Positions 1 to 9,077 are shown, counted from the first letter of the stretch. The stretch is 64,000 nt of DNA from Streptococcus ferus DSM 20646 (GCF_000372425.1 NZ_AQVD01000001.1:310001-374000); one strand, 5' to 3'. Notes: generated by a model from the sequence alone, not told the origin. Made by a program: numbers and translations.

Positions 1-182
1 ACAAACTCAAGAATACCATCAAATCGGACAAGGATAAGAAAGATAGTTCAAAAGAAAAAGATGATGCAAAAACGAAGTCAAAGAACAATAAGTCTAAGTC
101 TAAATCTAAGTCTAAGAGTAAGTCAAAAGCGAAAAGCACCTCTAATCGTAAAACGAAAAGCAATGCTAAATCTAAGAAATAG
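1..182 (+). CDS. C-terminal tail of a Lys/Ser-rich protein (5' truncated by window edge)
   Basis: Only the last 59 codons are inside the window, reading from base 3 to a TAG at 180-182. The tail is extremely basic and low in complexity, with a run of Lys-Ser dipeptides encoded by near-perfect aagtct hexamers around bases 87-130. Such tails occur on RNA- or DNA-binding enzymes of streptococci (for example RNase R or topoisomerase I), but nothing here identifies the protein. A strong terminator follows at once, so this is the end of its transcription unit. Confidence 0.7.
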   Translation, partial: KLKNTIKSDKDKKDSSKEKDDAKTKSKNNKSKSKSKSKSKSKAKSTSNRKTKSNAKSKK

Positions 183-198
183 TACTGCTTAAGATCAA

Positions 199-230
199 AG
201 CTGACATGAGAGATTTCATGTCAGCTTTTT
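199..230 (+). terminator. Rho-independent terminator after the Lys/Ser-rich gene
   Basis: Perfect 11-bp stem (199-209 with 216-226), six-base loop and a T run to 230. Confidence 0.9.
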
Positions 231-237
231 GGTTAGA

Positions 238-246
238 TGGTATAAT
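238..246 (+). promoter_or_regulatory. Extended -10 promoter for the Cys-cluster gene
   Basis: TGG followed directly by TATAAT (241-246), an extended -10 without an obvious -35. It sits 53 bases before the ATG at 300. Confidence 0.65.
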
Positions 247-299
247 GGTATGAGAAAACAAATGAGGAATCGGCTTGTCCGTTTTAAGAAAGTACTGAT

Positions 300-809
300 A
301 TGACGCATAAGACTATTGACCTTGAAAAGTATCGCCAGCTAGCCCTGCAGAAGCAGGCTGAACACCGTAAATTTCTGGCCAGCCTGAAGAAAAAAGCACC
401 TAAGCATCTGGATAAGCTTGTCCAAAAAATCCATCAAGAGGTATTTGAAGAGATTGACTGTACAGAATGTGCCAACTGCTGTCAAAGGCTAGGGCCTCTT
501 TTTACAGAGGCTGATATTAGCCGTATTGCAAAGCATTTTCGGATGAAGCTCTCAGTCTTTGAAGAGCTTTATTTGCGAGTTGATGAGGACAAGGATAAGG
601 TGTTTCGGTCAATGCCCTGCCCCTTTTTAGGAGAGGACAACCTTTGTTCCATCTATGACGTTCGCCCAAAAGCCTGTCGGGAATTTCCTCATACAGATCG
701 CAAGAAAATCTACCAGATCAATCACCTGACCTTAAAGAATACACCGACCTGCCCGGCAGCCTATCTTTTTGTGGAAAAATTAAAGAGAGAACTATCTCAG
801 TCACTGTGA
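300..809 (+). CDS. YkgJ-family cysteine cluster protein
   Basis: 169-aa soluble protein. After a Lys-rich helical N-terminus it carries the motif CTECANCC (about residues 54-61), then PCPFL and CSIYDVRPKACREFP, the conserved Cys pattern of the YkgJ/UPF0153 family, thought to bind a zinc ion or iron-sulfur cluster. The biochemical role is unknown across the family. The ATG at 300 has only a weak Shine-Dalgarno sequence, but no later ATG keeps the N-terminal helix. It is monocistronic, between terminators at 199 and 840. Confidence 0.85.
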   Translation: MTHKTIDLEKYRQLALQKQAEHRKFLASLKKKAPKHLDKLVQKIHQEVFEEIDCTECANCCQRLGPLFTEADISRIAKHFRMKLSVFEELYLRVDEDKDKVFRSMPCPFLGEDNLCSIYDVRPKACREFPHTDRKKIYQINHLTLKNTPTCPAAYLFVEKLKRELSQSL

Positions 810-839
810 TAATCCAAGCAGAAAGTATTGATATAGACA

Positions 840-882
840 AAAACACTTCCTAGGGCGGTCAGTCTTAGGAAGTGTTTTGTGC
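840..882. terminator. Bidirectional terminator
   Basis: Perfect 13-bp stem (840-852 with 866-878) with A run and T run on either side. It can end the Cys-cluster gene on + and the GST remnant on -. Confidence 0.85.
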
Positions 883-1245
883 TTATCTTGATTTTTGGAT
901 GACTGCTCGAACCACAGAATCCTCGGACATACTTTTCATAAAGCGGGCGACATTGGGGTATTGGTCATAAGGTTTGGGTGTTTTTAGAGACTATAAACTC
1001 ATGACATAGGCATAAGCGTCTGCAATGGTTCGTTTCTCGTGGTAGACGTGATTGCTGTCACCGATAAGACGGTCTAAATGAGTCATGGCAATGTCAATCC
1101 GTCCATAAGCAGCCTCCATGACCGCCTTTAGCTCTTCTGATTTTTTAGAGATAGTGTAGCGGTGCGGTGAAAAAACAGGCCAGAAAGCTGGGTGAAAATC
1201 TCCGGTCAAAAAGTCCATTATTTCATCGAAACGTGCTTCCTCCAA
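883..1245 (-). pseudogene. Glutathione S-transferase-like remnant, 5' truncated and with an internal stop
   Basis: The reverse strand from 1245 encodes an 84-codon stretch typical of the C-terminal helical domain of GST-family proteins (FHPAFWPVF, later HEKRTIADAYAYVM). It hits a TAG at about 991-993, but the same frame continues with a good family ending (YPNVARFMKSMSEDSVVRAV) to a TAA at 883-885. The whole thioredoxin-like N-terminal half is missing; at about 1245 it abuts a second truncated gene on the other strand. Two independent lesions mark it as a pseudogene. Family assignment is from motif memory. Confidence 0.7.
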
Positions 1246-1536
1246 GTCTCCTTGATTGTAGGAGGCATTGAGATTGGAGATCGTATCCTCATTGGTCCTC
1301 GTGCGAAGCTGATTTCAGTGAATCACCCCTTAAATCCCCAGGATCGCCATAAACTGGAACTCAAGTCTGTGATTATAGGAAGGAATGTCTGGATAGGTGC
1401 CGATGCAACTATTTTACCTGGCGTTACCGTCGGTGACAATGCTGTGGTAGCAGCAGGAGCTTTAGTCAGCAAAGATGTACCTGCCAATACTCTGGTAGCA
1501 GGTCTTCCAGCTAAGGTCATCAAGCAGATACCATAA
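1246..1536 (+). pseudogene. Hexapeptide-repeat (maltose/galactoside O-acetyltransferase-like) remnant, 5' truncated
   Basis: The frame ending at TAA 1534-1536 encodes the left-handed beta-helix and C-terminus of a LacA/Maa-type O-acetyltransferase: [13 protein letters not shown], the catalytic-region NHPLNP, then repeating [18 protein letters not shown] hexads and a [12 protein letters not shown] ending. The first half of the family's roughly 185 residues is missing, and upstream the frame runs into antisense GST sequence. It is a 3' fragment left by a deletion that also removed the start of the divergent GST gene. Confidence 0.8.
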
Positions 1537-1659
1537 ATCAATCTGTAATGATTGAAGAGGAGCACTTGCCTTGTGATCTTCCAGCGTTTTGGAATTCGGT
1601 TTTTTGCAGAGACCATTTCTGTCAAAAATTGAAAAAGATAAAAATGCAAGTCTAAATGA

Positions 1660-1688
1660 TTGACACTTTAAACCAGGAGGTCTATAAT
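1660..1688 (+). promoter_or_regulatory. Consensus promoter of the nitroreductase gene
   Basis: TTGACA (1660-1665), 17-base spacer, TATAAT (1683-1688): perfect vegetative consensus, so the gene should be strong unless repressed. Confidence 0.9.
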
Positions 1689-1702
1689 TACTACATAGTA
1701 AT
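1687..1702. promoter_or_regulatory. Palindromic operator overlapping the -10
   Basis: Inverted repeat ATTACTA-CA-TAGTAAT with 7-bp arms starts inside the -10 box and covers the likely start of transcription. TACT/AGTA palindromes resemble operators of MarR/DUF24 (YodB, HypR-type) redox regulators that control nitroreductases in Bacillus; that match is from memory. Confidence 0.55.
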
Positions 1703-1727
1703 AAAATGAAGAATTGAGGATTGAATG

Positions 1728-2330
1728 ATGTCAAACTTTACAGATTTACAAGAAAAACGCCGTAGTATTTATGCTTTAGGTAAAGACTTACCGGTGTCAA
1801 ATGAAGAGGTGGTTGCACTTGTTGAAAAAGCGATGAAAGAATCACCATCAGCTTTTAATTCACAGTCTAGCCGAGCTATCGTCCTTTTCGGAGCAGAATC
1901 AGAAGCGTTCTGGAATGAGATTGCTTACAGCGAATTGGAGAAAGTCACGCCAGCGGAAGCTTTTGAAGCGACTAAGGGCCGTCTGGCAGGCTTTGCCGCA
2001 GGTGCTGGTACCATTCTTTTCTTTGAAGATCAAGCAGTAGTTGAAGGGTTGCAAGAAAACTTCCCGCTCTATGCAGACAACTTCCTAATCTGGTCTGAAC
2101 AAGCTCATGGCATTAACCTCTATGCGGTATGGTTGGCCTTTGCTGAAAGCAATATCGGTATGAATGTTCAGCACTATAACCCGCTTGTAGATGCCAAAGT
2201 AGCTGAAAAATATGGTGTCCCTGCAAACTGGAAACTCCGTGCTCAAGCACCATTCGGCAGCATTGCTGCATCAGCCGCTGAAAAAGACTACATGGCAGAC
2301 AGTGACCGTGTCAAAGTCTTTGGCAACTAA
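1728..2330 (+). CDS. Nitroreductase family protein (Frm2/Hub1-like)
   Basis: 200-aa FMN-type nitroreductase of the short Frm2-like subgroup: it opens with LQEKRRSIYALG, then ESPSAFNSQSSR (FMN phosphate region) and a C-terminal YGVPANWKLRAQAPFG segment. It probably reduces quinones or nitro compounds with NAD(P)H in the cytoplasm. Two ATGs stand side by side (1725 and 1728); 1728 has the better distance to GAGGA at 1716-1720. It is monocistronic, with a perfect promoter, a palindromic operator and its own terminator, which suggests an inducible stress gene. Confidence 0.85.
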   Translation: MSNFTDLQEKRRSIYALGKDLPVSNEEVVALVEKAMKESPSAFNSQSSRAIVLFGAESEAFWNEIAYSELEKVTPAEAFEATKGRLAGFAAGAGTILFFEDQAVVEGLQENFPLYADNFLIWSEQAHGINLYAVWLAFAESNIGMNVQHYNPLVDAKVAEKYGVPANWKLRAQAPFGSIAASAAEKDYMADSDRVKVFGN

Positions 2331-2342
2331 GATATCCCCTCA

Positions 2343-2369
2343 AACTCCCTATTTCTCAGGGAGTTTTTT
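2343..2369 (+). terminator. Terminator of the nitroreductase gene
   Basis: AACTCCCT paired with AGGGAGTT (2343-2350, 2358-2365), then six Ts. Confidence 0.9.
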
Positions 2370-2409
2370 GTGTTAATAAGGTGAACAGATTTTGCTAAAT
2401 CTATTATAG

Positions 2410-2520
2410 GTCTATCGAGTACCCATTCTTCTGGTAGTCGGTCTGGTACTTGGTTTGACCTATCTCTTTAGCTTTTTGGCCAGCTTTGTTTGGCAGCCGA
2501 AGACAGATATTAGTGAATAA
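2410..2520 (+). pseudogene. C-terminal remnant of a membrane protein
   Basis: An open stretch of 36 codons ending at TAA 2518-2520 encodes a hydrophobic helix (VPILLVVGLVLGLTYLF...) followed by a polar tail ending KTDISE. It is cut off upstream by a stop at 2407-2409 and has no start or ribosome binding site. It looks like the last transmembrane segment of a decayed gene; the family cannot be told. Confidence 0.45.
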
Positions 2521-2527
2521 AAAAAGA

Positions 2528-2553
2528 AAATGATTTCCGAAAGGAAGTCATTT
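2528..2553. terminator. Bidirectional terminator
   Basis: 11-bp stem (one G.T pair) with a GAAA tetraloop, A-rich and T-rich flanks; ends the rpiR-type gene on the - strand. Confidence 0.8.
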
Positions 2554-2554
2554 T

Positions 2555-3433
2555 TCATTCTTCTTTTAAGATTTCAGAGCTGGAGGTTCGTTCAAACTCG
2601 ATAAATCTGGAGGCATTTTTGCGGAGGCTTAGGTTTGCATCGTAGTTCTTGGCAAAGACGCCAGCATAGAGGCACTCCAGCAGGAAGGTGATGGAGGTGT
2701 CGGTTGAGAAGGTACCAATCTTGGAATAGAGTTTTTCGCGGGTCGCTAACCGTAAGACATGAGTGGCCAGAGGTGTAGAACTATTGTCTCCAATGCTGGT
2801 CAAGAGGATGCTGGGAACGCCTTGTCGTTTCAAGAGTCTCATGATTCTGAGGAGTTGAAGGGTCTCTCCAGAATAGGAAATAATAATGGCGCAGCTTTTT
2901 TTCTTGGCCAAATAGGCATTGAACATGACCTCGCCTTGGAGTTGATGAATCCGCACATCCTTTTGAATCCGGGACATTTGCAGGGCAAATTCTTGGGCAT
3001 TGAGGAGATTGTTGCTGGCGGCGAAGATATGGATGGTTTCGGACTGAACAAGCAGGTTGACAGCAACCTCCAAGGCTTCCCCTTTATTGAGGGAAAGGGT
3101 GTCATCAATGGCTTCTTTTTTCAGGGAAGATAGGTTGGCGGCGATGGTAGCCATATCATCTTCTGCTTGAAAGGGAAGATTGGCATCGATACCGGTCTTT
3201 TGGGAATCCAGGTAGGTCAATTCGTCTAAGAAAGCCTCCTTGAAATCCACCCAGCCTTGAAAATCCAGCTTTTTGGCAAAACGAACCAGGGCTGACTTGG
3301 AGGCGTAAGCGGCCTCCGCAATCTCAGCTGTGGATTTCCTTCGGATGGCGTATTTTTCTTTCAAGATGTAATCAGCAATGACCCTCTCATTGGGCGAGAA
3401 GGGGTATAGCTCCATTTTTTCAATTAAAAACAT
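2555..3433 (-). CDS. MurR/RpiR family transcriptional regulator
   Basis: 292-aa regulator with the two-part RpiR layout: an N-terminal helix-turn-helix (residues about 1-75; STAEIAEAAYASKSALVRFA) and a SIS sugar-phosphate-binding domain (about 115-250; IHIFAASNN and IIISYSGET). SIS domains of this family usually bind a phosphosugar. It is divergent from the transporter/6-phospho-beta-glucosidase operon, so it most likely controls that operon and itself in response to a phosphorylated sugar. The start ATG is preceded by a reasonable GGATTGCC. Confidence 0.9.
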   Translation of the reverse strand: MFLIEKMELYPFSPNERVIADYILKEKYAIRRKSTAEIAEAAYASKSALVRFAKKLDFQGWVDFKEAFLDELTYLDSQKTGIDANLPFQAEDDMATIAANLSSLKKEAIDDTLSLNKGEALEVAVNLLVQSETIHIFAASNNLLNAQEFALQMSRIQKDVRIHQLQGEVMFNAYLAKKKSCAIIISYSGETLQLLRIMRLLKRQGVPSILLTSIGDNSSTPLATHVLRLATREKLYSKIGTFSTDTSITFLLECLYAGVFAKNYDANLSLRKNASRFIEFERTSSSEILKEE

Positions 3434-3445
3434 GGCAATCCTTTC

Positions 3446-3468
3446 TGAAACGGTGTTTTAATATTTCA
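3446..3468. promoter_or_regulatory. Candidate RpiR operator
   Basis: Inverted arms TGAAA (3446-3450) and TTTCA (3464-3468) with 13 bases between them, in the divergent intergenic region next to the regulator's start. Short arms make this tentative. Confidence 0.35.
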
Positions 3469-3538
3469 TCCGATTGGGCTTGAAATTGTAAAATGCCAGA
3501 CCAATTTAGCAAAATCTCTTTAATGTCATTATAGCAAA

Positions 3539-3547
3539 TGCTAGAAT
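3539..3547 (+). promoter_or_regulatory. Extended -10 promoter of the beta-glucoside operon
   Basis: TGC followed by TAGAAT (3542-3547), about 50 bases before the first gene. Confidence 0.5.
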
Positions 3548-3599
3548 AGAATCAATCAGGAGAAGATGATTGTCAAATCTAAAAATAGAAAGGGGCACA

Positions 3600-3950
3600 A
3601 TGACTCAATTGAGAGGAATCTTAGCCTATGCCTTTGCTGGGCTCATGGTGGGGCTTTTGTGGCCCCTTGTGGCAGCACCCTTCGGATCTTTTGCAGGCCT
3701 GGTGGCTGGTCTCTTCATCATTGCACCAGTCTGGTACCTATGCCATTATCGGGGATGGATTCCACAGAGTAAAGATCAGGTAGCCATTGATATGGGGGCC
3801 GCAATCGGGATGAGCGTCTTGGTCAGAGGCTTTCTGGAACATGGTTTGTCCCAGACCTTGATGGCCCTGCCAACCTTTCTCTGTCTTGCATTTGGTGCAA
3901 GCCTTGCGGGCTGGCTCTATGCTACAATAGAGAGAGGAGGGAGAAAATGA
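3600..3950 (+). CDS. Small membrane protein, Lin0368-like putative glycerol/sugar transporter subunit
   Basis: 116-aa hydrophobic protein with about four membrane segments (AYAFAGLMVGLLWPLVAAPF, a stretch ending IIAPVWYLCHY, and two later ones). A Gly-rich layout and the phrase IDMGAAIG recur as IDMGFATAIG in the next gene, so the two are paralogous subunits. I recall such tandem pairs being named Lin0368-family putative glycerol transporter subunits; the substrate is unproven. ATG 3600 is chosen for the AAGGGG just before it; a TTG at 3570 with AGGAGA upstream would add ten residues. It overlaps the next gene by ATGA. Confidence 0.6.
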   Translation: MTQLRGILAYAFAGLMVGLLWPLVAAPFGSFAGLVAGLFIIAPVWYLCHYRGWIPQSKDQVAIDMGAAIGMSVLVRGFLEHGLSQTLMALPTFLCLAFGASLAGWLYATIERGGRK

Positions 3951-4285
3951 CCCTTTCTCAAGGTTTCACCACCATTCTAGGCGGCTTTCTTCTCCCCTTT
4001 GCCATCCTTGTCCTTTGGGGCAGACTGGTGGAAAGTCTAGGCCCTCTTGGTGGTTGGCTGGCAGCTGCTATCATCATTGGCCCCATTTGGTATTTCAATC
4101 ATGGCCTGCTGGAGCCCCTAGTTGTCCAACAGGGCCCTGTTTTCATCGATATGGGATTTGCTACCGCCATCGGAGTCTTTGTCTATGGATTGACCAGAGG
4201 CATTGATTTTCCATCCCATCGCCGCAACTTGCTGGCTGCCCTTCTTGGAGGAAGTCTGGCCGGCCTGATTCTTTCATTCTTGTAA
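3947..4285 (+). CDS. Small membrane protein, second Lin0368-like transporter subunit
   Basis: 112-aa membrane protein with about four hydrophobic segments. It is a diverged copy of the preceding gene (GPIWYFNHG against APVWYLCHY; FIDMGFATAIG against AIDMGAAIG), so the pair probably forms a heteromeric channel or transporter. The ATG overlaps the previous TGA (ATGA), indicating translational coupling and fixed stoichiometry. The glycoside hydrolase follows 28 bases later, suggesting that the substrate is a sugar, glycoside or polyol used by that operon. Confidence 0.6.
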   Translation: MTLSQGFTTILGGFLLPFAILVLWGRLVESLGPLGGWLAAAIIIGPIWYFNHGLLEPLVVQQGPVFIDMGFATAIGVFVYGLTRGIDFPSHRRNLLAALLGGSLAGLILSFL

Positions 4286-4301
4286 AAAAATAAAAACATA
4301 A

Positions 4302-5747
<1,446 letters not shown>

Positions 5748-5761
5748 TGAATCAAAGGCAC

Positions 5762-5795
5762 AAGAAAGTCTGACAGTTCCGCTGTTGGCTTTCTT
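5762..5795 (+). other. Intercistronic stem-loop
   Basis: AAGAAAG...CTTTCTT with an inner ACAG/CTGT pairing lies between the hydrolase and the oxidoreductase gene. It may be a partial attenuator or 3'-end stabiliser; no good T run follows. Confidence 0.4.
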
Positions 5796-5823
5796 TGCCA
5801 TTGAAAGAAGAGGAGGGAATACC

Positions 5824-6840
5824 ATGCTGACCATCGGATACATTGGAAATGGGAAGAGTACCAATCGCTACCACCTGCCCTTTGCACAAAAGGTTAAGGA
5901 TATTCGAATCAAAACTATCTATTCTCGTTCTGCCAGTCCTTGGCAACCCGTGGAGGGCATCCGCTATACCGACAGATTAGAAGAGCTCTTGACGGACCCA
6001 GATATTGACTTAGTTGTCCTGTCTGTTCCAGCCAAGGCCCATTATGAGTTGGCCAAGGAGTGTCTTGTAGCTGGTAAACATGTCCTAGTAGAGAAACCCT
6101 TTACGGAAACAGCTGAAGAGGCGCGTGAATTGTTTGCCTTGGCCAAGGAAAAGGGGCTCTTTATCCAGGCTTATCAAAATCGACGCTTTGATTCGGATTT
6201 CTTGACGGTGCAAAAAGTGATTGAGACGGGTCTTTTGGGAGAGCTCTTGGAAGTGGAGATGCACTATGATTATTTCAGGTCAGAAGTGCCAGAGAGGATG
6301 ACAGAATTTTCTCTGGATACCAGCTATCTCTATGGTCACGCCTGCCATACGGTCGACCAGGTCCTCTCCTATTTCGGCAAACCAGACCGGATTCACTACG
6401 ATGTCCGGCAGCTTTTGGGCCCAGATCGAATGAATGATTATTTTGATTTGGATTTCTATTACGGAATCACAAAAATTTCCATCAAGTCCAGCTATTTCCG
6501 CATTAAAGAACGACCAAGTTTTGTGGTTTATGGCAAGAAGGGCATGTTTGTCAAGGCCACCAAGGACCGGCAGGAAGAGGATTTGAAGAAATTCTACCTG
6601 CCCACCAATCCAGATTTTGGCCTGGATCTGCCAGAACACTACGGCGTCCTGACCTATATGGATGACAAGGGCATCTACCACGAAGAAAAAGTGGTGTCAG
6701 AAGTAGGGGATTATAGCCGGGTCTATCAAGCCCTTCACGACAGCATTGTCCACGGGGCTGACAAACTCATCAAGGATGAAGAAACCATCCTCCAAATGGA
6801 AATCCTGGAAGAAGGCATCCGCCAGATGAAGGAAAGATAA
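5824..6840 (+). CDS. Gfo/Idh/MocA family NAD(P)-dependent oxidoreductase
   Basis: 338-aa dehydrogenase with an N-terminal Rossmann fold (IGYIGNGKSTNRYHLP at residues 3-18), the EKPFTETAEEA motif near residue 90 (catalytic Lys of EKP) and a C-terminal alpha/beta domain. The family oxidises or reduces sugars and sugar derivatives; the substrate is unknown, though the operon suggests a product of the 6-phospho-glucoside pathway. The start at 5824 follows AGGAGGG; an in-frame extension to 5731 would overlap the hydrolase and lacks a ribosome binding site. A terminator follows directly. Confidence 0.85.
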   Translation: MLTIGYIGNGKSTNRYHLPFAQKVKDIRIKTIYSRSASPWQPVEGIRYTDRLEELLTDPDIDLVVLSVPAKAHYELAKECLVAGKHVLVEKPFTETAEEARELFALAKEKGLFIQAYQNRRFDSDFLTVQKVIETGLLGELLEVEMHYDYFRSEVPERMTEFSLDTSYLYGHACHTVDQVLSYFGKPDRIHYDVRQLLGPDRMNDYFDLDFYYGITKISIKSSYFRIKERPSFVVYGKKGMFVKATKDRQEEDLKKFYLPTNPDFGLDLPEHYGVLTYMDDKGIYHEEKVVSEVGDYSRVYQALHDSIVHGADKLIKDEETILQMEILEEGIRQMKER

Positions 6841-6849
6841 GTAACAAAG

Positions 6850-6873
6850 AGGCTCCTTTTCGGGAGCCTTTTT
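6850..6873 (+). terminator. Terminator of the beta-glucoside operon
   Basis: AGGCTCC/GGAGCCT stem (6850-6856, 6863-6869) followed by Ts. Confidence 0.9.
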
Positions 6874-7284
6874 CGAATGAATAAGTAGGAGGTTTTACGG
6901 TTGAAATATATCAGGGATATTTTGTGTCTAAATTTAAGAGCAATACTGGTAGTCTATGATTGGACGACCTACTGTGCTGATAAGACGATTATTTTAGGAC
7001 AGAGCAGCCCTGTCTTTAGGCTTATGCTACAATAGGGCTCATTCCTGTATGAAAGGCTTCTCTCTTGGGTTACAAATTTCTACTTTTCGAACTGAGAAGA
7101 AGGCAAGTGATGCAAATATACGAAAATCCCTTGAAATCGTTTGGTTTCAAGGGATTTTCTGTTGTAGTGACATTTTGAGTTGAACATTAGATTGCATCTC
7201 CTATAAAGGTAGATGCGAATATTGCACAGAACAAAGTAATCGTTTAGATTGTTGAAAATCGTTGAATAGTGGTAAACATTCGCA
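6874..7284. other. 410-bp stretch without an intact gene
   Basis: No convincing gene. At about 7063-7087 a short stretch (TTACAAATTTCTACTTTTCG) closely matches the 5' end of the HAD gene at 11735, with a possible -10 upstream, and may be the stump of a deleted paralogue. A strong hairpin lies at 7122-7159. Confidence 0.4.
7122..7159. terminator. 15-bp perfect hairpin, terminator-like
   Basis: GAAAATCCCTTGAAA (7122-7136) pairs perfectly with 7145-7159. The A/T-rich lower stem gives a T run on both strands. It may terminate a now deleted gene. Confidence 0.6.
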
Positions 7285-7806
7285 TCAAATCTCGCGCATT
7301 CTGAGCCATTGTTCGAGTTCGTCTGCGGATTCGGTCATTCCTCTTTTGATCCACTCTTGGATCCAGCCATAGATGCCATAAAGGGAGAAGGCTTCTAGAT
7401 AGGCGGCAAAGTGATCAGATGTTTCTGAAGGTATCAGGACTATTTTGAGTTGGGGAATCATCAATTGTAATAAATCTCTCTCAAATAGTAACGTGTAAAA
7501 ATCCTCCTGCTCTTTGATATGTCCAAATAAACTGGCTAATTGCAGGTCGTTTCGACCGTTTTCCCTCAAATCGGTTTCGAAGGCTGCTTGATTTTCTTGG
7601 TTCCACTCGTGGAGGAGTTGATGAATGCGTTCTTCCAAAATGGCTTCCATAGTTGGATAATTGCGGTAGAATGATACCCGGCTAATTTGCGATTCTCTAG
7701 CGAGCTCACTGATTGTGATGTCTTGAAGCGACTTTTCTTTTAAGAGTTTTAAGAGCGCTTGAGTCAGAGACTTTTTGGCAAACGTTTGCTTTTCTTGGTT
7801 GTTCAT
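7285..7806 (-). CDS. TetR/AcrR family transcriptional regulator
   Basis: 173-aa regulator with a typical TetR helix-turn-helix near residues 10-50 (LQDITISELARESQISRVSF, then YRNYPTMEAILEE) and a C-terminal ligand-binding helical region rich in acidic and hydrophobic residues. It is divergent from the three-hydrolase operon and probably represses it and itself. I place the start at 7806 (MNNQEK); an upstream ATG at 7836 would add ten charged residues and cannot be excluded. Confidence 0.85.
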   Translation of the reverse strand: MNNQEKQTFAKKSLTQALLKLLKEKSLQDITISELARESQISRVSFYRNYPTMEAILEERIHQLLHEWNQENQAAFETDLRENGRNDLQLASLFGHIKEQEDFYTLLFERDLLQLMIPQLKIVLIPSETSDHFAAYLEAFSLYGIYGWIQEWIKRGMTESADELEQWLRMREI

Positions 7807-7845
7807 GATGTTACAGTTCCCTTCTTTTTGTTTCATTTTTCATGA

Positions 7846-7873
7846 TTGCACTAGTTATCGTTGCGATTATAAC
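7846..7873 (+). promoter_or_regulatory. Promoter of the hydrolase operon
   Basis: TTGCAC (7846-7851), 16-base spacer, TATAAC (7868-7873). Confidence 0.6.
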
Positions 7874-7882
7874 AAAGAAATG

Positions 7883-7894
7883 TTACACTTGTAA
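7883..7894. promoter_or_regulatory. Candidate TetR operator
   Basis: Palindrome TTACA-CT-TGTAA just downstream of the -10. The half site TGTTACA also appears at 7809-7815 next to the regulator's start, consistent with control of both divergent genes. Confidence 0.45.
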
Positions 7895-7913
7895 AGTCGA
7901 AAAGGAGAAAATC

Positions 7914-9077
7914 ATGAAAAAATTTATTTATAACACACTTATTGCTTTAGGGATTTTTGTGACACTCTTGTCTCTATTCATTTTTCTTGGTGTTTTAGGC
8001 AACTATCAAAACATCATGACACAAATTGCTACTATATTATTTCCATTAGTAGCTGGCCCAGTGTTAATTGCAGTTGTGATTATATTTTTCCTGGCTATGC
8101 TTGCCCTTTGGAAAAATTACCGCCAAAAAAATAAACAGAACAAAGGCTTGGTTATTCTTGCTTTAATGAGTTCTTTTGCACTGCTTTTTGGAACAGTTGA
8201 ATGGCAACAATCTAAAAAAATCGTTGAGGATAATGGAGGTGAACTGACCTTACTCGGTGAAACTAGCATACCCCTAACAGCAAAGCCTGATGGTTACAAA
8301 ACTTATGCAAATAAAGAAAACAAAGATTTAACGGTATCCATTTATGAAAATGGGGAATCCTATGGTGATAATTCACAACCTATTTTAGTCTATATACATG
8401 GGGGCGGATGGGCTTCTGGGGATTCAGAGTCTCAGTCTGGTTTTTTAAGAGGGATGGCTAATCGTGGCTATGTGGTTTTCAGTATTAACTATCGACTCGC
8501 GACTGATGAGGATCCTACTTGGGAAAAAGCGACAGAAGATATTGCGGATGCGATGAATTGGATTAAGGCTAATGCTAGCAATTATGGTGGGGACAGCAGT
8601 CGCTTGATTCTTTCAGGTGAATCTGCTGGTGGACACTTAGCTCTTCTCTACACTGGATTAGTTACTAATGGTCAATTAAATGCACCCAAACCAAATGCGG
8701 TTGGGGTCATGTATCCTGCTATTGATTTGAAATGGACATCAAAAAATGGTCGTTATTTATCAACCGATCCAATTCCAAATATTGTCGAAAAATATATCGG
8801 TGGGGACCTCACAGAATATCAAGACAGACTTGCTACGGTTGAAACTCGCAACTATATTAGCAAGGAGCTTCCACCTATCTACATCATTCATGGGGAAAAA
8901 GATACTTTGGTCACTGTGACGGGTTCAGAAGATTATGTCGCAAAAGTAAAAGCAGCAGGTGGACAAGCAGAGCTTGTGAGTCTACCTTACTCAAACCACG
9001 GTGTTAATCTCCAAGCAAACGTTAGTCTTATCACTAACTTTGCAGAATCTATTGATGGATTATCGGTCAAAAAATAG
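7914..9077 (+). CDS. Membrane-anchored alpha/beta hydrolase (HSL/carboxylesterase-like)
   Basis: 387 aa. The first 95 residues hold three hydrophobic segments; the rest is an alpha/beta-hydrolase with the oxyanion motif HGGG (162-165), nucleophile Ser237 in GESAGG, and Asp330 and His362 completing a triad. This is the hormone-sensitive-lipase/esterase type, probably facing outward on a membrane anchor and acting on esters or acylated substrates. ATG 7914 follows AAAGGAGA; the frame is open further upstream but crosses the promoter. First gene of the TetR-controlled operon. Confidence 0.88.
   Translation: MKKFIYNTLIALGIFVTLLSLFIFLGVLGNYQNIMTQIATILFPLVAGPVLIAVVIIFFLAMLALWKNYRQKNKQNKGLVILALMSSFALLFGTVEWQQSKKIVEDNGGELTLLGETSIPLTAKPDGYKTYANKENKDLTVSIYENGESYGDNSQPILVYIHGGGWASGDSESQSGFLRGMANRGYVVFSINYRLATDEDPTWEKATEDIADAMNWIKANASNYGGDSSRLILSGESAGGHLALLYTGLVTNGQLNAPKPNAVGVMYPAIDLKWTSKNGRYLSTDPIPNIVEKYIGGDLTEYQDRLATVETRNYISKELPPIYIIHGEKDTLVTVTGSEDYVAKVKAAGGQAELVSLPYSNHGVNLQANVSLITNFAESIDGLSVKK

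Noticed and set aside
1323-1734. Overlapping reverse-strand ORFs of 90-108 codons
   Set aside because: They lie antisense to the acetyltransferase remnant and its downstream spacer, have no ribosome binding sites and no recognisable motifs.
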